64,000 bases of DNA from Butyricimonas virosa (GCF_025148635.1 NZ_CP102269.1:3720001-3784000); one strand, 5' to 3'. Numbered from the stretch's first letter, positions 8,876-17,944 are shown. The notes: generated from the letters alone by a model not told the origin. Made by a program: numbers and translations.

Positions 8876-10090
8876 TTATCGGGCGTGGATAGTTATGGTA
8901 TTGTCCTTGCGGGCAGCCACCACTTTACCACTTTCATTAATAATTTCCAGTAGATCGTCAATATTCTTGTATCTGTTCAGATTCGTGGAGATTCGGATTT
9001 CCTTGGTTTCTGCCGTGGAATAGAATATGGTCATGTTATACCAACGTGCGAGGTCGCTCATCACGTCTTCCAAGCGTTGATTCCGGAACACGAACATACC
9101 TTCAATCCATCCCGTGTAGAGTTCCGTATCTACTTTTTGTACGGATGTCTTTCCGGTCTCCTTGTCATATTGGAATTGTTCGGATGGGTTTAGTTGTACT
9201 TGTGTTTGGTCGGTGTAAGTCCAAACGGAACCTTCGACAAGGGTGGTATGTGCGATGGGTTCGGTGGAGTAAGATTTCACGTTAAACTTTGTACCGGTGA
9301 CTTTTACTCGCATTTGTTCTGCGTTAACGATAAAGGGCCACTCCGTGGCTTTGTTTACTTCAAAATATCCTTCGCCATCTAGGTATACTTCCCGTTTTTC
9401 ATTTCCGAACTCCACGGGATACCGTAAAGTTGATTCACAATTTAACCACACTTTTGTGCCGTCAGCCAATGTTACTTGGTAGTCAGCCCCAGCGGGGACA
9501 CGTAATGTATGATACACGGTTTCTTTGTTTACCTTTTCCGGGGCATTGGTTTCGGTCGTGTTTGTTTTCCTTGTCTCGCTTTGATAAGAAAGCAGTTTTA
9601 ACGTGTCGTTTGTGATCAACGTCCCGTCCACGGCTTTCTGGTAAATCTCTTTTTGCGACAAATCAAGAACTTCTCCCGTGGAAACGATCAGTTGAGCGCT
9701 TCTTTTTCCCACGTGTTCAATTTGTGCCATAGGAGGAACTGATTTTTTCTCTTTCCCTTGTTGTAGTAATATTCCTCCGGCTAGGGTCATCAGCACGCAT
9801 ACTCCTGCTGCCATGGAATACCATACTCTTCGGTTGATTTTTCTTTTATCCGGGGTAGGAGTATGAAAATCCTTTTGCATTTGCTGCCATAATTTTTGCC
9901 ATTCCTGTTCGGGTTCCACTTGTTGACCGTATTCTTTCTCTAAGAATGCCATTCGGTTTGTGATCACTTCCTCGAACATGTGTTTATTCTCTTCTTCCTG
10001 CAACCAATTTACAAATTCCTCTTCCAGTAACCGTTCCGGTTCTCGGAGGTGTTCCAGTATGAATTCTATTTTATCCAGTTTTTCTTTCAT
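8876..10090 (-). CDS. FecR-family anti-sigma factor
   Basis: Inner-membrane regulator that holds an ECF sigma factor and releases it when the STN domain of its receptor reports substrate. An upstream GTG/ATG-open frame reaches 10222, but the family-like start is MKEKLDKIEF at 10090 (404 aa); the extra 44 residues are unlike FecR. Order: cytoplasmic helical N-terminus, one membrane segment (SMAAGVCVLMTLAGGIL), then the FecR core with VPAGADYQVTLADGTKVWLNCESTLRYPVEF, VYLDGEGYFEV, FIVNAEQMRVKVTGTKFNVKSY, and the C-terminal DUF4974 domain (MFVFRNQRLEDVMSDLARWYNM). No sigma gene lies next to it; the nearest same-strand ECF gene is at 19922-20479, beyond the CRISPR locus. Confidence 0.92.
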   Translation of the reverse strand: MKEKLDKIEFILEHLREPERLLEEEFVNWLQEEENKHMFEEVITNRMAFLEKEYGQQVEPEQEWQKLWQQMQKDFHTPTPDKRKINRRVWYSMAAGVCVLMTLAGGILLQQGKEKKSVPPMAQIEHVGKRSAQLIVSTGEVLDLSQKEIYQKAVDGTLITNDTLKLLSYQSETRKTNTTETNAPEKVNKETVYHTLRVPAGADYQVTLADGTKVWLNCESTLRYPVEFGNEKREVYLDGEGYFEVNKATEWPFIVNAEQMRVKVTGTKFNVKSYSTEPIAHTTLVEGSVWTYTDQTQVQLNPSEQFQYDKETGKTSVQKVDTELYTGWIEGMFVFRNQRLEDVMSDLARWYNMTIFYSTAETKEIRISTNLNRYKNIDDLLEIINESGKVVAARKDNTITIHAR

Positions 10091-10314
10091 TTGCATCTGG
10101 CTTGATGTTTTTACACTATATACACAGGTGAGGTTGAAAAATGGGTGAGTGGAAAATGAATTTTTTTCAACAAAAGAATAAAGATGTTTTTCCCTGTTCA
10201 TTTTTTGTTTGCTTCGTGGCAAGTCTAGATTATTTTTGAAAATGTAGTATAATTGATATTAAGTTAGAAATAAGAAAAAACTTAGATTATGGTATGATTC
10301 TGTTGTAGAATTGA

Positions 10315-10355
10315 GCTGTTGATGATCTAATAAAAATACAAATTGCAATCAAACA
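10315..10355 (-). repeat. Decayed CRISPR repeat beside tracrRNA
   Basis: By eye this aligns with the array repeat in array orientation. CTGTTGATGA (10316-10325) is identical to the repeat start, and the next 15 bases differ almost only by C-to-T or G-to-A changes (AATAAAAATAC against AACAAAGGTAC). The rest (AAATTGCAATCAAACA) is a looser match with deletions. Read on minus, it follows the tracrRNA terminator and lies in the same sense as the crRNA repeats. Confidence 0.5.
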
Positions 10356-10433
10356 AAAGACGAGAATTTGCATTCCCGCCTTTAATGTTTTCACAACGGA
10401 ATAATCCTTATTGTGACTTGCTTCAAATTTGTA
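10350..10433 (-). ncRNA. tracrRNA of the type II-C system
   Basis: Minus-strand RNA between fecR and cas9, divergent from cas9. Its 5' part (10411-10433 on plus) is the anti-repeat: AATTTGAAGCAAGTCACAA pairs with the crRNA repeat start GTTGTGATTTGC..., apart from one bulged U, one G-U pair and one mismatch. Then comes the nexus region AAGGATTATTCCGTTGTG, and a 12-bp hairpin (arms 10356-10367 and 10372-10383, 4-base loop, two G-U pairs) followed by TTTTGTTTG, a Rho-independent end. The upstream promoter is listed separately. The pairing also proves that the array is read on minus. Expected length is about 80-85 nt; exact ends are estimated. Confidence 0.9.
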
Positions 10434-10436
10434 TTA

Positions 10437-10467
10437 CAAAACTATATAAATGATTTAGATTTTCAAA
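10437..10467 (-). promoter_or_regulatory. tracrRNA promoter
   Basis: On minus: TTTG (10467-10464), exactly 19 bases, then TAGTTTTG (10444-10437). Both boxes and the spacing fit the Bacteroidota primary sigma consensus TTTG / TAnnTTTG. Start of transcription is expected a few bases after 10437, just before the anti-repeat. Confidence 0.8.
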
Positions 10468-10507
10468 ATATTTTGTATAAATTGCAATACATTTAAACAA
10501 GAAGGTT

Positions 10508-13500
10508 ATGAAAAAGGTGTTAGGTCTTGACCTGGGAAGCAGTAGTATCGGATGGGCGTATGTTCACGAGGCTGAGAATGAGGCTGAGTTGGGAAGTTCT
10601 AAAATTATTAAATTAGGAGTTAGGGTGAACCCGCTAACAGTAGATGAACAAAGGAATTTCGAACAGGGTAAGAGTATTACAACCAATGCTTCGCGAACAT
10701 TAAAGCGTTGTATGCGTAGAAATTTGCAGCGTTATAAGTTACGGAGAGAGAATTTGATTGAAGTCTTGAAGAAACATGGCTTTATTTCAGACGCAAGCAT
10801 ACTTTCCGAACAGGGTAATTACACGACTTTTGAAACTTACCGTTTACGTGCAAAGGCTGCTGTTGCTGAAATATCATTGGAAGAACTTGCTCGTGTTTTA
10901 TTAATGATAAATAAGAAAAGGGGATACAAGAGTAGTCGGAAAAACAGGGGGGGAGACGAGGGAAAGTTTATCGATGGAATATCTGTTGCCAAGCAACTTT
11001 ATGATAGGGGTATTACTCCGGGGCAATTTTCTTTGGAGTTATTAAAAGAGGGGAAAAGGCATTTGCCGGATTACTATCGTTCTGATTTGCAAAATGAATT
11101 GGATCGGATTTGGAATTTCCAACAATCATTTTATCCGGAGATATTGACTCAGAATTTTAGAGAACAGATCAGGGATAAAGGCCAGAAGAACACGTCCCAA
11201 ATATTCTTAAGAGAATACCAGATATACACGGCAGATAATAAAGGCGCAGATAAATTATCAAGAGCATTGCAGTGGAGAGTTGAAGGATTATCCCGAAAAC
11301 TTTCTGTCGAGGAACTTGCTTTTGTGATGAGTGATTTAAACGGTTCCATTAGCGGATCGAGCGGGTATCTTGGAGCTATCGGGGATCGAAGTAAAGAACT
11401 TTATCTTGGCAAGCAGACGGTGGGGCAATACCTGATGGAAAAATTGAATACGAACCCGAATGGTAGTCTTAAAAGTAAAGTCTTCTATCGTCAGGATTAC
11501 TTGGATGAATTTGAACGAATCTGGGAAACACAAGCTGGTTTTCATAAAGAATTGACTCTGGAATTGAAGAAAGAGATTCGGGATATAATTATTTTTTACC
11601 AGCGTTCATTAAAAAGTCAAAAAGGATTGATTTCTTTTTGCGAACTCGAAAGTAAACTTGTGGAGATTGAGGTAAACGGGAAGATGAGGAGAAAGGTTGT
11701 TGGCTCTAGGGTATGTCCTAAATCTTCCCCCTTGTTTCAAGAATTTAAGATTTGGAGTATACTGAATAATATTTGCGTGTGGAGTGTCGATAAAAGTAAA
11801 TCTTCAGAGGCTCGTAAAATGGACGAGAGGGATAAAGAGCCTAATTTGAACCAAGAAGAGAAAGAAATTTTGTTTAAAGAATTGTCTTTGAAGGAAAAAC
11901 TTTCCAAGCGAGACGTGTTAGAATTACTTTTTGAAGATGCACGGAAACTGGATATGAATTATGAAAAGGTTGAAGGTAATCGTACGCAAGCTACTTTATT
12001 CAAGGCTTACCAGGAAATTATCGCCAGAAGTGGACATGGAGAGTATGATTTTACACGGATGTTATCTTCTGAAATATTAGAAATAGTGTCCGGAGTGTTT
12101 GACGGGTTGGGGTATAATACGGATATTTTATATTTTAATAGCGAGGGAGAGTTGGATCAACAACCCTTGTATCGGTTGTGGCATTTGTTATATTCGTTTG
12201 AAGGGGATAAATCCAACAGTGGTAACGAGAATTTAATAAATAAAATCACGAACCTTTATGGTTTTGATCGGGAATACGCCGTGATACTTGCAGATGTTGT
12301 GTTCCCTCCTGATTATGGGAATTTGAGTGCTAAAGCTATTCATAAGATATTGCCTTACTTGAAGGATGGTAATAAATATAGCTTAGCGTGTGAATATGCC
12401 GGTTTTCGTCATTCAAAGAATTCCTTGACGAAGGAAGAGAGGGAGAAACGAGTGTTAAAAGAAAGGTTGGATATACTTCCCAAGAATACGTTGAGAAATC
12501 CGGTTGTTGAAAAGATTCTGAACCAGATGGTTCATGTTGTAAACGGTGTTATAAACAAGTATGGTAAACCCGATGAGATTCGGATCGAGTTGGCTAGAGA
12601 ACTGAAAAAAAACGCCAAGGAAAGGGAAGAATGGACCCGTGCTATAAATAAGTCAACTATAGAGAATGAAAAGTTGCGTTCGGTTTTGAAAAAAGAGTTC
12701 GGTTTTACTCAAGTAAGTAGGAATGATATTGTTCGATATAAACTTTATTTGGAATTAGAGTCTCGTGGTTTTAAAACATTATATTCTAACACGTACATTC
12801 CACTGGAAAAGTTGTTTTTTAAAGAATTTGATATTGAGCATATTATACCACAGTCAAGATTGTTTGATGATTCATTTTCTAATAAAACAATCGAATTAAG
12901 GAGTGTGAATCAAGAAAAAGATAATCAGACTGCTTATGATTATGTTTCGGGTAAAGGAGGGGAAGCTGGGTTGCAAGAATACTTGGAACGTGTTGAGGAT
13001 TTGTTTAAAGGGGGATATATTAATAAAGCTAAATATAACAAGTTGAGAATGACGGGAAAAGATATTCCAGATGATTTTATTGATCGGGATTTGCGTGATA
13101 CTCAGTATATAGCTCGTCGGGCGAAAGCGATGCTAGAAGAGGTGGTCGGGAACGTTGTTTCTACCTCGGGGGCGGTCACGGATCGTTTGCGTGAAGATTG
13201 GCAGCTCGTGGACGTGATGAAAGAATTGAACTGGAACAAATACGAGCGGTTGGGGTTAACGGAAATTGTTGAAGATCGAGACGGAAGAAAAATTCGACGA
13301 ATTAAAGGGTGGACGAAACGTAATGATCATCGTCATCACGCGATGGATGCCTTGACAATAGCATTCACAAAACCTAAGTATGTCCAATACCTGAATAATC
13401 TTAACGCTCGTGGCGATAAATCCAGTAGTGTGTATGGAATAGAGCGAGATGAATTGAGTCGGGATAGTAAGGGTAAACTTCGCTTTAATTCGCCAATGCC

Positions 13501-14686
13501 GTTAAAAGAATTTCGAATGGAGGCTAAGCTACACCTTGAAAATGTCCTCGTATCGACAAAGGCCAAAAATAAAGTTATCACTCCTAACGTAAATAAAAGT
13601 AAGAAAAGAGGGGGTATGAATCAAAAGGTACAATTAACGCCTCGGGGACAACTTCATCAAGAAACGATATACGGGAGTATTAAACAATACGTGACGAAAG
13701 AGGTGAAAGTCGGGAGTGCGTTTAACATGGAGATGATATTAAAAGTGGCTAATAAAGCATATAGAGAGGCTTTGTTGAAACGACTAAATGCCTTTGATCA
13801 AGATGCCAAGAAGGCTTTTACAGGTAAAAATAGTTTGGAGAAGAACCCGATTTTTATTAATGATTCCCATACTTGTAAGGTGCCGGAGAAAGTGAAGGTC
13901 GTTTCTTTTGAAACCGTGTACACGATACGGAAGGAGATAGGTCCTGATTTAAAAGTTGATAAGGTGATAGATAAAAGAGTTAGAGATATTCTGGAAACAC
14001 GACTTGTTGAGTTCGGAGGGGATAGTAAACTGGCTTTTACTAATTTAGATGAAAATCCTATTTGGTTGAATAAAGAGAAGGGGATAGATATTAAACGGGT
14101 TACGATTAGTGGGGTGAGTAATGTGATCGCATTACATGATAAATTGGACAAGGGTGGGAAACTGGTTTTAGATGAACATGGGCAGCCTCAACCTGTTGAT
14201 TTTGTTTGTTCAGGTAATAATCACCACGTAGTGGTTTACCGGGATCCGGAGGGTAAGATTCAGGATGATGTTGTTTCTTTCTTCGAGGCGACGGTTCGGG
14301 CGAAAGAGGGACTACCTGTCATTGATCGAGAGTATAAAAAACAGGAGGGATGGGAGTTTCTATTTAGCATGAAACAGAATGAGTATTTTGTATTTCCGAA
14401 TGAAGAAACCGGATTTGATCCTAAAGAGGTGGATTTGATGAATCCTGATAACTATGCTTTAATTAGCCCGAATTTGTTCAGGGTACAAACTATGTCAAGA
14501 GTGATGTATGGAAACCAAGTCGTACGGGATTACAAGTTCAGGCATCATTTGGAGACAACCGTGAAGGATTGTAAAGAATTAAAAGATATTGCATATAAAC
14601 AATACAAAAGTTTAGACTTTGCCAGTCAGATTGTCAAAGTTAGGATAGATCATATCGGGCAAATTGTTCATGTTGGGGAATATTGA
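10508..14686 (+). CDS. cas9: Cas9 endonuclease, type II-C
   Basis: 1392 aa RNA-guided DNA nuclease. RuvC-I starts at once (VLGLDLGSSSIGWA, Asp8); the arginine-rich bridge helix is at about 62-80 (RTLKRCMRRNLQRYKLRR); RuvC-II is IRIELARE (Glu694); HNH is FDIEHIIPQSRLFDDSFSNK (His778); RuvC-III is HHAMDALTIAF (His944, Asp947). All catalytic residues are present, so it should cut both strands. Size is normal for Bacteroidota II-C enzymes. Only cas1 and cas2 accompany it; neither csn2 nor cas4 is present, which sets subtype II-C. The start ATG follows AAGAAGGTT. The tracrRNA gene diverges from it within the 417-base gap. Confidence 0.97.
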   Translation: MKKVLGLDLGSSSIGWAYVHEAENEAELGSSKIIKLGVRVNPLTVDEQRNFEQGKSITTNASRTLKRCMRRNLQRYKLRRENLIEVLKKHGFISDASILSEQGNYTTFETYRLRAKAAVAEISLEELARVLLMINKKRGYKSSRKNRGGDEGKFIDGISVAKQLYDRGITPGQFSLELLKEGKRHLPDYYRSDLQNELDRIWNFQQSFYPEILTQNFREQIRDKGQKNTSQIFLREYQIYTADNKGADKLSRALQWRVEGLSRKLSVEELAFVMSDLNGSISGSSGYLGAIGDRSKELYLGKQTVGQYLMEKLNTNPNGSLKSKVFYRQDYLDEFERIWETQAGFHKELTLELKKEIRDIIIFYQRSLKSQKGLISFCELESKLVEIEVNGKMRRKVVGSRVCPKSSPLFQEFKIWSILNNICVWSVDKSKSSEARKMDERDKEPNLNQEEKEILFKELSLKEKLSKRDVLELLFEDARKLDMNYEKVEGNRTQATLFKAYQEIIARSGHGEYDFTRMLSSEILEIVSGVFDGLGYNTDILYFNSEGELDQQPLYRLWHLLYSFEGDKSNSGNENLINKITNLYGFDREYAVILADVVFPPDYGNLSAKAIHKILPYLKDGNKYSLACEYAGFRHSKNSLTKEEREKRVLKERLDILPKNTLRNPVVEKILNQMVHVVNGVINKYGKPDEIRIELARELKKNAKEREEWTRAINKSTIENEKLRSVLKKEFGFTQVSRNDIVRYKLYLELESRGFKTLYSNTYIPLEKLFFKEFDIEHIIPQSRLFDDSFSNKTIELRSVNQEKDNQTAYDYVSGKGGEAGLQEYLERVEDLFKGGYINKAKYNKLRMTGKDIPDDFIDRDLRDTQYIARRAKAMLEEVVGNVVSTSGAVTDRLREDWQLVDVMKELNWNKYERLGLTEIVEDRDGRKIRRIKGWTKRNDHRHHAMDALTIAFTKPKYVQYLNNLNARGDKSSSVYGIERDELSRDSKGKLRFNSPMPLKEFRMEAKLHLENVLVSTKAKNKVITPNVNKSKKRGGMNQKVQLTPRGQLHQETIYGSIKQYVTKEVKVGSAFNMEMILKVANKAYREALLKRLNAFDQDAKKAFTGKNSLEKNPIFINDSHTCKVPEKVKVVSFETVYTIRKEIGPDLKVDKVIDKRVRDILETRLVEFGGDSKLAFTNLDENPIWLNKEKGIDIKRVTISGVSNVIALHDKLDKGGKLVLDEHGQPQPVDFVCSGNNHHVVVYRDPEGKIQDDVVSFFEATVRAKEGLPVIDREYKKQEGWEFLFSMKQNEYFVFPNEETGFDPKEVDLMNPDNYALISPNLFRVQTMSRVMYGNQVVRDYKFRHHLETTVKDCKELKDIAYKQYKSLDFASQIVKVRIDHIGQIVHVGEY

Positions 14687-14752
14687 AATTTGTTCGTGGT
14701 AGCCGGGGAAAAATAAGATAGAGGCGTTTTCTCCGATTTGTAGTTTAAGGGT

Positions 14753-14776
14753 AGCACTTTAAGATTTTAAAGTGCT
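14753..14776. other. Perfect hairpin between cas9 and cas1
   Basis: AGCACTTTAA (14753-14762), loop gatt, TTAAAGTGCT (14767-14776): a 10-bp perfect stem. No T run follows, so it is not a typical terminator. It could be an RNA processing or stability site, or a protein-binding site, that separates nuclease from adaptation gene expression. Confidence 0.5.
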
Positions 14777-14804
14777 GGAATGTAAATGTCTCAAAAATCG
14801 TATC

Positions 14805-15740
14805 ATGATTAAACGAACTTTGTATTTTGGTAATCCAGCTTATCTTAGTTTAAAAAATGCACAATTAGTTGTCAAGTTACCTGAAGTTGAGAAAAATGAT
14901 TCGTTACCGGAGCATTTTAAAAAACAATCGGAACGTACGATTCCTGTTGAGGATATTGGGGTTATCGTTTTGGATAATAAGCAAATAACAATAACTCATG
15001 GCCTTTTAGAAAGTCTGTTAGAGAATAATTGTGCTGTGATTACTTGTGATCGTAAAAGTCTTCCTGTTGGTTTATTATTGCCTTTATATGGGAATACGAC
15101 ACAAAATGAGAGGTTTCGAAATCAGTTGGACGTGTCTGTTCCGTTGAAAAAACAGTTGTGGCAACAAACGATTCAATATAAAATACGCAATCAGGCAGCC
15201 GTGTTAGGGGGAATGCGCCAAGTTGTGGTGAAAAATATGCTTGTATGGGCAAATGAGGTAAAAAGTGGAGATTCAAATAATATAGAGGCTCGTGCCGCTG
15301 CTTATTATTGGCGAAATCTTTTTGTTGAAATTCCCGAATTTACTCGTGATAGAGAGGGATGTCCTCCTAATAATTTGCTTAATTATGGTTATGCCATATT
15401 GAGAGCTGTCGTGGCTAGGGCGTTGGTAACAAGTGGATTGTTGCCGACGTTAGGGATTCATCATCATAATAGATATAATGCCTATTGTTTGGCAGATGAT
15501 ATAATGGAGCCTTATCGTCCATATGTAGATGAGTTGGTTGTGAAAATTGTTGATACAGGAATTGCTTGTAAAGAATTAACTACAGAGTTAAAAGCTCAAT
15601 TGTTGAAAATCCCTGTTATCGATGTCATGATTGATGGTCAACGTAGCCCGTTAATGATCGCTGTTGGGCAAACAACAGCCTCTCTCTACAAGTGCTTTAC
15701 GGGAGAATTGCGAAAAATTTTATATCCAGAGAAAGTTTGA
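14805..15740 (+). CDS. cas1: Cas1 integrase, type II-C
   Basis: Endonuclease/integrase that inserts new spacers together with Cas2. I start it at ATG 14805 (MIKRTLYFGNPAYLSL, 311 aa); the GTG at 14772 lies inside the hairpin and adds 11 residues not expected for the family. Conserved features: RKSLPVGLLLPLYGN, the catalytic Glu region NNIEARAAAYYWRNLF, the His region LGIHHHNRYNAYCLADD and the acidic EPYRPYVDELV. These are the marks of type II Cas1. The stop codon overlaps the cas2 start by one base (TGATG), so translation is probably coupled. Confidence 0.95.
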   Translation: MIKRTLYFGNPAYLSLKNAQLVVKLPEVEKNDSLPEHFKKQSERTIPVEDIGVIVLDNKQITITHGLLESLLENNCAVITCDRKSLPVGLLLPLYGNTTQNERFRNQLDVSVPLKKQLWQQTIQYKIRNQAAVLGGMRQVVVKNMLVWANEVKSGDSNNIEARAAAYYWRNLFVEIPEFTRDREGCPPNNLLNYGYAILRAVVARALVTSGLLPTLGIHHHNRYNAYCLADDIMEPYRPYVDELVVKIVDTGIACKELTTELKAQLLKIPVIDVMIDGQRSPLMIAVGQTTASLYKCFTGELRKILYPEKV

Positions 15741-16072
15741 TGGAACGTTTTAGTGAATATCGTATTATGTGGGTACTTGTATTTTTTGATTTGCCAACAG
15801 AAACGAAAAAAGAAAAAAAGATGTCTGCGGATTTTCGTAAAAGATTACTTGCAGATGGATTTACGATGTTTCAATTTTCAATTTATATTCGACATTGCGC
15901 TAGTCGTGAGAATGCAGAAGTGCATATTAAAAGAGTAAAAAGTATTTTACCTGAAAAAGGGCATGTGGGGATATTGTGTATAACGGATAAACAATTTGGT
16001 GATATTGAAATTTACTATTCCAAAAAAGAGGTGAGATCTTCGACTCCTGGTCAACAACTTGAACTTTTTTAG
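15740..16072 (+). CDS. cas2: Cas2, type II-C
   Basis: Small ferredoxin-fold partner that bridges Cas1 dimers during spacer capture. The longer open frame begins at 15692 inside cas1, but ATG 15740 gives 110 aa, the usual length, with the family start YRIMWVLVFFDLPTETKKEKK-like order: a first beta strand followed by DLP. It also has FTMFQFSIYIRHC and GHVGILCITDKQF. It overlaps cas1 by one base and is followed by a terminator, so it ends the cas operon. Confidence 0.94.
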   Translation: MERFSEYRIMWVLVFFDLPTETKKEKKMSADFRKRLLADGFTMFQFSIYIRHCASRENAEVHIKRVKSILPEKGHVGILCITDKQFGDIEIYYSKKEVRSSTPGQQLELF

Positions 16073-16080
16073 AAATAAGA

Positions 16081-16110
16081 AAACCCATTTTATCAATGGG
16101 TTTAATTTTT
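16081..16110 (+). terminator. Terminator of the cas operon
   Basis: AAACCCATT (16081-16089), loop TTATC, AATGGGTTT (16095-16103), then AATTTTT. It begins eight bases after the cas2 stop and separates cas mRNA from the array. Confidence 0.8.
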
Positions 16111-16180
16111 AAAACGTGTCATTTTTTTAATTCTAGCTATTAGACTAATGATTTGATTATTAAATCTATACTAATAACCA
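16111..16180. promoter_or_regulatory. AT-rich cas-side flank of the array (probable spacer-acquisition leader)
   Basis: About 70 bases, nearly all A/T, between the cas terminator and the first intact repeat. The opposite end of the array has the degenerate repeat, so this cas2-proximal side is the likely site of new spacer insertion. It is downstream of crRNA transcription, as reported for other type II-C arrays. Confidence 0.5.
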
Positions 16181-17813
16181 CCTGTTGATGACCCAACAAA
16201 GGTACTAATTTGAAAGCAAATCACAACGATGTTGATTGCATAGAAGGTGCATTCTTCCTGTTGATGACCCAACAAAGGTACTAATTTGAAAGCAAATCAC
16301 AACAGGCTGAAATTGATAATATTCGTGCTTCTCCTGTTGATGACCCAACAAAGGTACTAATTTGAAAGCAAATCACAACGCTTTTCGTCCATCTTGTTTG
16401 GCTCGTCTACCTGTTGATGACCCAACAAAGGTACTAATTTGAAAGCAAATCACAACACATATCTACCTTGTATCAGAATACGGACCCCTGTTGATGACCC
16501 AACAAAGGTACTAATTTGAAAGCAAATCACAACATCACGCATCATCAAAACCATGCTATCTCCCTGTTGATGACCCAACAAAGGTACTAATTTGAAAGCA
16601 AATCACAACTAGGTTCGGTTAGGAATTTATCCTTGTACACCTGTTGATGACCCAACAAAGGTACTAATTTGAAAGCAAATCACAACTTAGCTACATTGAA
16701 TCAATCTTTGAATAGCCTGTTGATGACCCAACAAAGGTACTAATTTGAAAGCAAATCACAACTATTATCTCTTTCAATGTGTCACGGGCTTCCTGTTGAT
16801 GACCCAACAAAGGTACTAATTTGAAAGCAAATCACAACACCGCTGCTGATCTTAATCGTGTTGAGGCCCTGTTGATGACCCAACAAAGGTACTAATTTGA
16901 AAGCAAATCACAACACAACAAACAAACTCCATTCCATTCTGACACCTGTTGATGACCCAACAAAGGTACTAATTTGAAAGCAAATCACAACATCTCGAAA
17001 GGGAAATAACTAAGTCCTATTCCTGTTGATGACCCAACAAAGGTACTAATTTGAAAGCAAATCACAACATGAAAGATCGGCATCCGCATACATATCCACC
17101 TGTTGATGACCCAACAAAGGTACTAATTTGAAAGCAAATCACAACAATATTGCCGGGATCAAAAAAGATGGATTACCTGTTGATGACCCAACAAAGGTAC
17201 TAATTTGAAAGCAAATCACAACGAAATGGCTTGATTTATTAAGGGAAGAGTCCTGTTGATGACCCAACAAAGGTACTAATTTGAAAGCAAATCACAACAC
17301 GCTTGGTTCCTCTACTGTTAATTGGTCCCTGTTGATGACCCAACAAAGGTACTAATTTGAAAGCAAATCACAACTCTACTGCTCTTTCTGATCATTGTAC
17401 GTATCCTGTTGATGACCCAACAAAGGTACTAATTTGAAAGCAAATCACAACGCAGCGGACACGTTGGCATATGTCGTGGCACCTGTTGATGACCCAACAA
17501 AGGTACTAATTTGAAAGCAAATCACAACAGACTGGAATAAAACTCGACTAATCGACTCCTGTTGATGACCCAACAAAGGTACTAATTTGAAAGCAAATCA
17601 CAACGCTAAAACTTCATTTGCTGTTAATAATTGTCCTGTTGATGACCCAACAAAGGTACTAATTTGAAAGCAAATCACAACTGTGCCGAAATGTCAGATT
17701 TTTAAGGTTTACCTGTTGATGACCCAACAAAGGTACTAATTTGAAAGCAAATCACAACCGTGCGGCTCCCGCTTCGTTTGTTGGTGCTCTTGTTGATGAC
17801 TCAACAAAGCTAC
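16181..17813 (-). CRISPR. CRISPR array: 22 intact 47-bp repeats, one degenerate repeat, 22 spacers
   Basis: Plus-strand repeat unit begins CCTGTTGATGACCC and ends GCAAATCACAAC (47 bases); the 22 copies from 16181 to 17758 look identical. Spacers are 29 or 30 bases and all differ. A degenerate partial repeat closes the array at 17789-17813. Read on minus, the repeat starts GTTGTGATTTGC, matches the tracrRNA anti-repeat and resembles the 47-bp repeats of Bacteroides type II-C arrays, so crRNAs come from minus. In that sense every repeat contains TACCTTTG (a -7 box) with GTTG 19 bases before it. I could not identify spacer targets. Confidence 0.98.
17789..17813 (-). repeat. Terminal degenerate repeat that keeps the promoter half
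   Basis: About 25 bases of repeat similarity (CTTGTTGATGACTCAACAAAGCTAC) are left; the anti-repeat-pairing half is gone. On minus this still has TAGCTTTG, an intact TAnnTTTG, with ATTG/TTGG 19-20 bases upstream in unique sequence. It sits at the transcription-proximal end and could start the first crRNA. Confidence 0.65.
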
Positions 17814-17902
17814 CCAGTTTCACTCGTGAGTCCAATTACAGAATCGAGGATTTAGGTATGGATATCCGTAAATTATATACAAACCCATTTGTCTTGTTGT
17901 CG

Positions 17903-17910
17903 TAAATTTG
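17903..17910 (+). promoter_or_regulatory. Putative -7 box of the CMD-cupin gene
   Basis: TAAATTTG, exact TAnnTTTG match, 35 bases before the start codon at 17945. No good -33 box seen. Confidence 0.45.
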
Positions 17911-17944
17911 TCAATAGAAGTTTAACAGTAAAAGATCACAAATT

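Noticed and set aside
10091..10222. N-terminal extension of the left FecR to 10222
   Set aside because: The 44 extra residues (Phe/Ser-rich) do not look like FecR, and the start at 10090 gives the normal cytoplasmic N-terminus.
10508..17813. Type II-A or II-B assignment of the CRISPR system
   Set aside because: No csn2 or cas4; Cas9 size, the 47-bp repeat and the cas9-cas1-cas2 order fit II-C.
16181..17813. Self-targeting spacers against genes in this window
   Set aside because: I saw no obvious match by eye but could not search systematically; a BLAST of the 22 spacers against the genome and phage sets would decide.
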